From an uncultured bacterium (GTDB lineage: Bacteria; Cloacimonadota; Cloacimonadia; Cloacimonadales; Cloacimonadaceae): a stretch of 8,505 nucleotides of DNA. Where the stretch lies: NCBI GenBank assembly GCA_937960795.1, contig CALGPA010000100.1, positions 1 through 8,505 on the forward strand, written 5' to 3'. The notes under the pieces were generated by a model. The model worked only from the letters and a program-made list of their open reading frames with translations, searched no databases and was not told the origin of the DNA. Below, piece after piece: positions 1 through 6,100 of the stretch (its first letter is position 1; every line of letters begins with the position of its first letter). The position numbers and the translations under genes were made by a program.

Positions 1-3
1 GTG

Positions 4-21
4 TATCCGGAATCTATAGAG
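4..21. repeat. Left copy of an 18-bp inverted repeat bracketing the window
   Basis: The sequence TATCCGGAATCTATAGAG here is the exact reverse complement of bases 8451-8468 near the other end. If one extra base is allowed on the right copy, the match continues for a further CGAA. The left copy is probably the edge of a larger dispersed intergenic repeat that is cut by the window start, because the right copy sits in a longer palindrome-rich block. Confidence 0.7.
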
Positions 22-32
22 CGAACAGCATT

Positions 33-51
33 GGGCGGCTAGAAGCCGCCC
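33..51. repeat. Short perfect palindrome, REP-like intergenic hairpin
   Basis: GGGCGGCT (33-40) and AGCCGCCC (44-51) form an 8-bp GC-only-but-one stem with a 3-base AGA loop. A T-run occurs at 61-65, but nine bases separate it from the stem, so it is a poor intrinsic terminator. It looks more like a dispersed short palindromic repeat. It could still act as an RNA 3' end for a gene to the left of the window, which cannot be seen. Confidence 0.5.
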
Positions 52-108
52 CTACTACCGTTTTTCATATGCGTAAATGCTTGCAAAATATGGGCTGCTC
101 ATGCCCCC

Positions 109-147
109 CTCACCGCTCGCTCACCGGTCGAGCGTGCAAGCGGTGAG
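109..147. repeat. Large imperfect intergenic hairpin
   Basis: Arms CTCACCGCT (109-117) and AGCGGTGAG (139-147) pair perfectly over 9 bp. Inside them CGCTC (118-122) pairs with GAGCG (130-134) around the loop ACCGGTC, leaving four unpaired bases (135-138). Neither strand has a T-run after the stem, so this is not an intrinsic terminator. It is likely a repeat element or a structured end of an upstream transcript; its role is unknown. Confidence 0.5.
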
Positions 148-216
148 AAAATAAGGACTTACGCGATTTGGCACTTCGCGGCAAACTGCATCATTCGCAA
201 TCCTGCTCGCCGCGTG

Positions 217-245
217 ATTAGCAGTCAAACACAGAGACTGCTAAT
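217..245. promoter_or_regulatory. CIRCE-like operator upstream of clpB (probable HrcA site)
   Basis: A perfect 10-bp inverted repeat, ATTAGCAGTC (217-226) and GACTGCTAAT (236-245), is separated by exactly 9 bases. The known CIRCE consensus bound by the heat-shock repressor HrcA is TTAGCACTC-N9-GAGTGCTAA. The site here matches in arm length, spacer length and eight of nine bases per arm; the one change (C to G at arm position 7) is mirrored in the other arm, so symmetry is kept. It ends six bases before the -35 box of the clpB promoter. HrcA control is inferred, since no hrcA gene is in the window. Confidence 0.8.
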
Positions 246-250
246 TTTGC

Positions 251-278
251 TTGACATATACATGCCATCGCTTATCTT
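251..278 (+). promoter_or_regulatory. Probable clpB promoter
   Basis: A perfect -35 hexamer TTGACA lies at 251-256. The best -10 at 16-base spacing is TATCTT (273-278), a four-of-six match to TATAAT; TATACT at 278-283 is closer to consensus but the spacing of 21 is too long. Transcription would start near 285, giving a leader of about 20 bases. The CIRCE-like palindrome lies immediately upstream. I see no clear sigma-32-type -10 (CCCCAT). Confidence 0.6.
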
Positions 279-291
279 ATACTCATGACAC

Positions 292-299
292 AGGGAGGT
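292..299 (+). promoter_or_regulatory. Shine-Dalgarno of clpB
   Basis: AGGGAGGT ends five bases before the ATG at 305. It is near-perfectly complementary to the 16S rRNA tail and fixes the clpB start. Confidence 0.85.
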
Positions 300-304
300 A
301 AGCC

Positions 305-2878
305 ATGAATACACAGCGTTTAACCATAAAAAGTCAGGAACTTATCAGCGCCATGCAGGCTTTGGCTGGTGAGCATGGACATCAGGAGATCAAGGATCTG
401 CATCTTTTGATGGCGATGCTAGATCAGCCGGAGGCGCTGATACATCCGATCTTGGCAAAGCTGGAGATTTCCCCGGCTGAGCTCAGTGCACGTCTGCGCG
501 GCGCTCTGCAGAAGATCCCCAAAGTTCAAGGCGGACAGGTCTATCTATCTCAGGAAATCCTGGATATCCTACATGCTGCGGAAAAAGAAGCTGATCGCTT
601 GGGAGATGACTACATCAGTGGCGAGCACATTCTTTTGGCTATGATCCAGGGCAAATCAGAAGCCTCCAAGATCCTCAGATCCCTGGGGCTTGAGCCAAGC
701 AAGCTTATGGAAGCGCTCAAAGAAGTTCGGGGAAACCAGCTTGTGACCGATCAAAACCCGGAAGCCAAGTATCAGGCATTGGAGAAATATGCCCGCAATC
801 TCACCAGGCTGGCGCGCACAGAGAAGCTGGATCCGGTGATTGGCAGGGATGAAGAGATCCGTCGCACGATGCAGATCCTTTCTCGGCGCCGCAAGAACAA
901 CCCCATCCTCATCGGTGAGCCCGGAGTGGGAAAGACTGCCATCGCGGAAGGCATGGCAAAGCGTATTGTGGATCGGGATGTGCCGGAAAACCTTTTGGGG
1001 AAGGAACTTCTGGAGCTTGATATGGCATCCTTGGTGGCGGGGGCAAAATTCCGTGGGGAGTTTGAAGAGCGGCTCAAAGCGGTCTTGGCGGAGGTAGAGA
1101 AATCTGATGGGAAGATCATCCTCTTCATCGATGAGATCCACACTGTGGTCGGAGCGGGTGCGGCGGAAGGCTCTGTCGATGCTTCAAACATGCTCAAACC
1201 AGCGCTGGCACGGGGAACTTTGCACTGCATCGGCGCTACAACCATTGATGAATATCGCAAATACATCGAAAAGGATCCGGCTTTGGAGCGCAGATTCCAG
1301 CCGATCATGATCGCGGAGCCGACTTTGGAGGATACTGTCTCCATCTTGCGCGGCATCAAAGAGAAATATGAGGTTCACCACGGAGTTCAGATCACTGATA
1401 ATGCGATCGTAGCAGCAGTGAGTCTTTCGGATCGATACATCTCGGATAGGTTCCTGCCGGACAAGGCGATAGACTTGATCGACGAGGCATGTTCGCGACT
1501 GCGTCTGGAGATTGATTCCATGCCTCAGGAGCTGGATGAGATCGAGCGGCGAAAACGGCAATTGGAGATCGAAAAGCTCTCGCTTGCCAAGGAGACCGAT
1601 GCGCTCTCCAAGAGTCGTCTGCAAAAGATCAATGAGGAGATCGCCATGCTGAGCGAGGATCGCAATCGCCTCAGGATGCAGTGGGAACACGAAAAGGCAG
1701 AGATCGATAAAATACGTGAGCTAAAAGAAGATATAGATAGGCTCAAATCCGAAGCAGAAAAGGCTGAGCGTGAGGGTGACTATGAGAAAACCGCCCAGAT
1801 CCGATATGGCAGCCTGGCGGGGAAGGAAAACGATCTCAATCGGCTGCGCGAGGAAAAGAATCAAGAGCGAGAAGCCCTTTTGAAAGAACAGGTCGACGAA
1901 GAGCTGATCGCAGAAGTGGTCTCAAAATGGACGGGCATCCCCGTCTCAAAACTGGCTGCCAGTGAGATGAAGAAACTGCTCAGTTTGGAAGACGTTCTGG
2001 CACAAAGAGTAGTGGGTCAAAAAGAAGGTATCGTTGCGTTGGCAAATTCGATCCGACGCAGTCGCAGTGGTCTTTCGGATGAAAATCGTCCGATCGGCTC
2101 ATTCATCTTTCTGGGTCCTACAGGGGTGGGCAAGACCGAGCTTGCCAAGAGCTTGGCAAACTATCTATTCGACACCGAAAAGGCACTTTTGAGGCTTGAT
2201 ATGAGCGAGTTTATGGAGCGCCACTCGGTGGCACGGCTCATTGGCGCGCCTCCCGGATATGTCGGTTATGAAGAAGGCGGATATCTCACCGAGGCGATTC
2301 GCAGACGCCCATATAGCGTTATCCTCTTTGATGAGATCGAGAAGGCTCATGGCGACGTCTTTAACCTGCTCCTGCAGATCCTGGATGAGGGCAGATTGAC
2401 AGATGGAAAGGGACGGACGGTGGATTTTCGCCATAGCGTCATCATCCTCACATCCAATATCGGTAGCCAGGAGATTTTTGCCCATCGGGGGGATCTGGAT
2501 GAGCTTCGGCCACGCCTCATGGAAGTGCTGCAAGGCTATTTTCGTCCGGAGTTTCTCAACCGCTTGGATGACATCATCATCTTCCATCGCCTGGATCGGG
2601 AGCAGATCCGCAAGATAGTGGATCTTCAGCTCTCACTTCTGGCGAAACGCCTGGCAAAAAGAGAGATTTCGATCGAGTTTTCTGACGCCTTGAGCGATCA
2701 TATCGCAGATGTGGGATTTGATCCACAGTTTGGCGCCCGACCTCTGAAGCGAGCTATTCAAGGCAGCGTAGAAAACCAGCTTGCAAAGGCTTTGCTGGAT
2801 TCTGATAAACCGTGCAAGGGGAGTATCTTTGCCGATTTTAATCAGGAGCAGGGCAGGGTGACATTCAGATTTGACTAA
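305..2878 (+). CDS. clpB: ATP-dependent protein disaggregase ClpB (Hsp104 family)
   Basis: This 857-residue AAA+ chaperone is a cytosolic hexamer that, in the known family, works with DnaK to pull polypeptides out of heat-induced aggregates. Length is normal for ClpB. The N domain spans about 1-145. NBD1 has Walker A GEPGVGKT (204-211), Walker B ILFIDE (272-277, catalytic E277) and arginine fingers R329/R330. The coiled-coil M-domain, which separates ClpB from ClpA and ClpC, covers roughly 409-525. NBD2 has Walker A GPTGVGKT (604-611), Walker B VILFDE (672-677), pore loop GYVG (651-654), arginine finger R753 and sensor-2 GARPLKR (810-816). There is no ClpP-binding IGF/L loop evident. NBD1 pore loop 1 reads GAKFRG (246-251), with Phe where E. 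coli has Tyr251. The start is supported by a strong Shine-Dalgarno. A TTGACA promoter and a CIRCE-like operator upstream suggest heat-shock control by HrcA. The gene looks intact and monocistronic. Confidence 0.97.
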   Translation: MNTQRLTIKSQELISAMQALAGEHGHQEIKDLHLLMAMLDQPEALIHPILAKLEISPAELSARLRGALQKIPKVQGGQVYLSQEILDILHAAEKEADRLGDDYISGEHILLAMIQGKSEASKILRSLGLEPSKLMEALKEVRGNQLVTDQNPEAKYQALEKYARNLTRLARTEKLDPVIGRDEEIRRTMQILSRRRKNNPILIGEPGVGKTAIAEGMAKRIVDRDVPENLLGKELLELDMASLVAGAKFRGEFEERLKAVLAEVEKSDGKIILFIDEIHTVVGAGAAEGSVDASNMLKPALARGTLHCIGATTIDEYRKYIEKDPALERRFQPIMIAEPTLEDTVSILRGIKEKYEVHHGVQITDNAIVAAVSLSDRYISDRFLPDKAIDLIDEACSRLRLEIDSMPQELDEIERRKRQLEIEKLSLAKETDALSKSRLQKINEEIAMLSEDRNRLRMQWEHEKAEIDKIRELKEDIDRLKSEAEKAEREGDYEKTAQIRYGSLAGKENDLNRLREEKNQEREALLKEQVDEELIAEVVSKWTGIPVSKLAASEMKKLLSLEDVLAQRVVGQKEGIVALANSIRRSRSGLSDENRPIGSFIFLGPTGVGKTELAKSLANYLFDTEKALLRLDMSEFMERHSVARLIGAPPGYVGYEEGGYLTEAIRRRPYSVILFDEIEKAHGDVFNLLLQILDEGRLTDGKGRTVDFRHSVIILTSNIGSQEIFAHRGDLDELRPRLMEVLQGYFRPEFLNRLDDIIIFHRLDREQIRKIVDLQLSLLAKRLAKREISIEFSDALSDHIADVGFDPQFGARPLKRAIQGSVENQLAKALLDSDKPCKGSIFADFNQEQGRVTFRFD
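729..745 (+). promoter_or_regulatory. Possible internal translation start for N-domain-less ClpB
   Basis: Codon 147 is GTG (743-745), located at the end of the N domain. GGGGAA (729-734) lies eight bases upstream and could act as a Shine-Dalgarno. E. coli clpB is known to use an internal GTG at Val149 to make a short ClpB. The match in position is notable, but GTG is also simply a common Val codon, so this is a tentative call. Confidence 0.3.
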
Positions 2879-2885
2879 ATCTTGC

Positions 2886-2914
2886 TTGACAGAAAACTTG
2901 AAACTATTTAATGT
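2886..2914 (+). promoter_or_regulatory. Candidate promoter of the surface-protein gene
   Basis: TTGACA (2886-2891) starts eight bases after the clpB stop codon. It sits in the 10-mer TTGCTTGACA (2882-2891), which also occurs at 247-256 in the clpB promoter. The -10 is weak: TTTAAT at 2907-2912 (spacing 15) or TAATGT at 2909-2914 (spacing 17). Use of this promoter would give a leader of about 230 bases before the ATG at 3152. Confidence 0.4.
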
Positions 2915-3060
2915 GCAAATTAAGGTGGAAACCTTGCCGGACATAGAGTGATTGATCGGGAAGAAAGTGGGCAATTCGGATACCTTTGGCAGATAGCATG
3001 CCCCTTTCATGACCGCGTGGGATACAAATTCCATCCCTGCTAAATGGCAGGTTGTATAGA

Positions 3061-3066
3061 TATAAT
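3061..3066 (+). promoter_or_regulatory. Consensus -10 box, alternative promoter
   Basis: TATAAT is a perfect -10 hexamer 86 bases before the start codon at 3152, but no recognisable -35 lies 16-18 bases upstream (the bases there read around CTGCTAAA). The downstream leader contains a small ATTCA/TGAAT hairpin (3086-3099). The surrounding DNA is AT-rich, so a chance match is possible. Confidence 0.35.
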
Positions 3067-3136
3067 AAAGTATCCACAATACTGTATTCATTTTTGAATG
3101 CATCATTATGAGATATGCACCAAAATTAGAACAGAC

Positions 3137-3144
3137 AGAAGGAG
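3137..3144 (+). promoter_or_regulatory. Shine-Dalgarno deciding the start of the surface-protein gene
   Basis: AGAAGGAG ends seven bases before the ATG at 3152. This favours 3152 over the in-frame ATG at 3098, which would add 18 residues in front of a signal peptide that otherwise begins properly with MRK. A further ATG at 3147 is out of frame. Confidence 0.85.
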
Positions 3145-3151
3145 AAATGCA

Positions 3152-6100
3152 ATGAGAAAAGTATTGCTTTTCACAATGCTGCTGATCCTGGGAATCAGCC
3201 TTAGCAGCAACATCTTTGCCCAAGTAAACATAACCTTGGGAGAGGGCACTCAAACAAACACAACAACGGGTACCCCCACCCCATACGGTACGTTCTACAA
3301 AAACTTCCGCCAGCAATATTTGGTTCGAGCCACTGAGCTCAACGATGTCGGCGGCGGCCCTGGAAACATTAATTCCATAGCATTCAACGTCGAAAACCAG
3401 AATACATGCTCACCCATGCCTAACTTCAGAATTCGCATCAAAGAGACTACACAGACCGCTCTTTCTACGACTTTTGAAGCCGGCACCTACGAGCAGGTGT
3501 TCGTAGAAAACGATTTTATGCCTACCACAGGCTGGAACGTCCACACTTTTAGCACTCCATTCGATTGGGACGGCGCGTCAAACCTGATCATCGATATCGT
3601 CACGGATCTCATCCCCGGCGATTGGACTCAGAATGCTTCCGCCTTCTTTACTCCCACTTCTTTCAACAGTGCTTTGCGTTATCAGAGCGACAGCTCTCCC
3701 GCAATTGATGCTGCCACTGGAACCACCAGCGTAAACCGTGCAAACATGCAGTTCAACATGGAAGCCTTGGACATCACAGACCTTGCCGGTCTTGGAATCG
3801 ATGGTCCCAGCACTCCCAACGTGAATTCCACCGTGAACTACACTGTTTCCGTGAAAAACTACAGCCAAAATGCAGTTTCAAACTACACTGTGAAGCTCAT
3901 GCAAGTTGGCGACGTGGAGATCGGCAGCGTAGACGGAACTTCCATCGACCCCATGGAAACTCTTGATTTCACCATTCCATGGACTCCTACCGTTGTTGGT
4001 GAGACCCAGCTCTTTGGAAAAGTAGTCATGGCCGGCGACGAAAACCCTGCCAACGACGAAACCCCAATGTTCACCGTGAATGTGATGGAATCCGGCCTCT
4101 TGGTCGCCTCCATCGGAAACGGCTCCGAGGTCAATGGAACCACGGGCTCCCCTACTCCATACGGTACTTGGTACAAGAACTTCCGCCAACAGTATCTGTA
4201 CACAGCAGCCGATTTTTATTCCGCCGGCGCTGCCCCCGGATTGATCCAATCGCTTGCTTTCAATGTAGATAATGTCAATGGCTGCTCACCCATGCCAAAC
4301 TACACAATTCGCCTGAAACACACCGATTTGGAAGCCCTGACAACCACCTTTGAAGTCGGCGACTATGAGACAGTGGTAACCTACACCGAATACATGCCTG
4401 TAAACGGCTGGAACCTTCATGTCTTCTCAGAGCCCTTCTTCTGGGATGGAGCTTCAAACTTGATCGTGGAAGTCGTGACCGACTTGATCCCCGGCACTTA
4501 TACTCAAAACGCCTCTGTGTTTCACACTACTCAAAGCTATGCAAGTGCATTGCGTTATCAGAGCGATAGCAGTCCCGCCAGTGGTGGCACCACAGGATCG
4601 GTTGCCAGCCTTTTAGCTAATGCCAGATTCTACATGGTCATCGAAGGCATGGGCTCACTCAGCGGCACCGTGACCGCTGGTGGAACCCCCTTGGCAGGCG
4701 CTACTATCGAAGTCGAAGACACAGTATTCGGAACCGTCAGCGGCGCTGATGGCAGCTACACTATCCCCTTTGTCGCAGAAGGAACTCACACCGTCACAGC
4801 CACCAAGCACGGCTATGATGAAGTAAGCCACACTGTGAACATCGTGGAAGATCAAAACACTGTTCAAGATTTTGCTCTCACTTTGCTGCCTCAGGTAGCT
4901 GTCACAGGCAGAATCGTCGGCAGTGACGCTCCCACGGTCGGCTTGGCTGATGCTACCATCACCCTCAGCGGTTATGAAAGCTATGAAGCCACCACCGATG
5001 CCAGTGGAAACTTCAATATCGCTGATGTCTTCACCGGACATACCTATAACTACACCGCCAGCGCAGTGGGTTATTCCACCGTATCCGGCACAGTCGATGT
5101 AGGAAGCACCCCTGTAAATATGGGTGACGTGATCGTCAATGAGATAGCCTATCCTGCCAGCCAGGTAGTGGCTACCGAATCAGACGACTACAGCTATGTG
5201 ACTCTCGAGTGGCAAGCTCCGAATCCTAATGCTGTGGATATCACAGAAGGATTTGAAGGCGCTGAATTCCCGCCTGCAGATTGGTCTCAGATCATCACAG
5301 ATAGCGGCCCTGCAAACAGCTTGGGCGTATACCCCACCTGGTGCCAAGCCGGAAACATCACTCTTGATCCCCCTGTGCCACCGAATAGCGGCGACTATCA
5401 AGCCGCAATGTGGTGGAGCTACTCACATCAGGACGAATGGCTTATCACTCCTGAATTCACCTGCCCCGGTGGCGCATCATTCACCTTCTGGAGCTATGTA
5501 TACTATGGTTCCACAAATGGTGACCACTACTACATTAAGGTCTCCACAGACGGTGGCAACAACTGGACCGCTTTGTGGGATGCTTCTGCTCAGACCCCTG
5601 AAGGTCAGATCGCCTATGATATGCCCATCACCATTGATCTTTCCGACTATGCCGGACAAGACATCAAGGTCGCCTTCCACGCTGAAGATCCGCCTTCAAA
5701 TGATGGTATGTGGCACGTATGGTTCGTGGACGATGTACACATCGGCAGCCCCACTCAAAGAATCACCTTCAGCTCAGAGCAGCTGACCACCAGTAAAGAT
5801 CGTCCTGCTATGACTCGCGGCACAGCTCAGACATTGCCCATCAGCAGAGATCCGAACTACATCACTCACAACAGCGCTAGAAGCATGGAACGCTCCTTGC
5901 AGGGCTACCACGTCTATCGTCTCTTGGCTGCTGATCAAGCTAATGAAGCAAACTGGGAACAGCTGACTCCTGCCGGTGGCTATGCTCAGACCAGCATGGC
6001 TGACAATGCTTGGGGTCCCCTGCCTTCCGGCGTATACAAATATGCCGTGAAAGCTCTGTATACCAATGATGTAATGTCTACCCCCGCATTCTCAAATGAA

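Noticed and set aside
69..146. Small plus-strand frame of 25 codons starting MRKCLQNMG
   Set aside because: No Shine-Dalgarno, and it runs through the 109-147 hairpin; nothing supports translation.
109..147. Hairpin as an intrinsic terminator of an upstream gene
   Set aside because: It is followed by AAAATAAGG on the plus strand and by a G-run on the minus strand, so there is no U-tract in either direction.
2922..2935. Hairpin AAGGT-GGAA-ACCTT as a clpB terminator
   Set aside because: The stem is only five pairs, and no T-run follows; the next bases are GCCGG.
3098..3151. Upstream in-frame ATG giving 18 extra residues on the surface protein
   Set aside because: No Shine-Dalgarno precedes it, it would put charged residues before the signal peptide, and the ATG at 3152 has a good ribosome-binding site at correct spacing.
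2633..3316. Minus-strand open frame of about 227 codons across the intergenic region
   Set aside because: It overlaps the end of clpB and the start of the surface-protein gene on the opposite strand, has Cys/His-rich non-domain sequence and no start signals. The intergenic part might be a repeat that happens to be open.
5246..5749. Choice-of-anchor-J-like module as part of a gingipain-type protease
   Set aside because: The module resembles cleaved-adhesin regions only; there is no C25 Cys-His catalytic domain anywhere in the 1713 residues.
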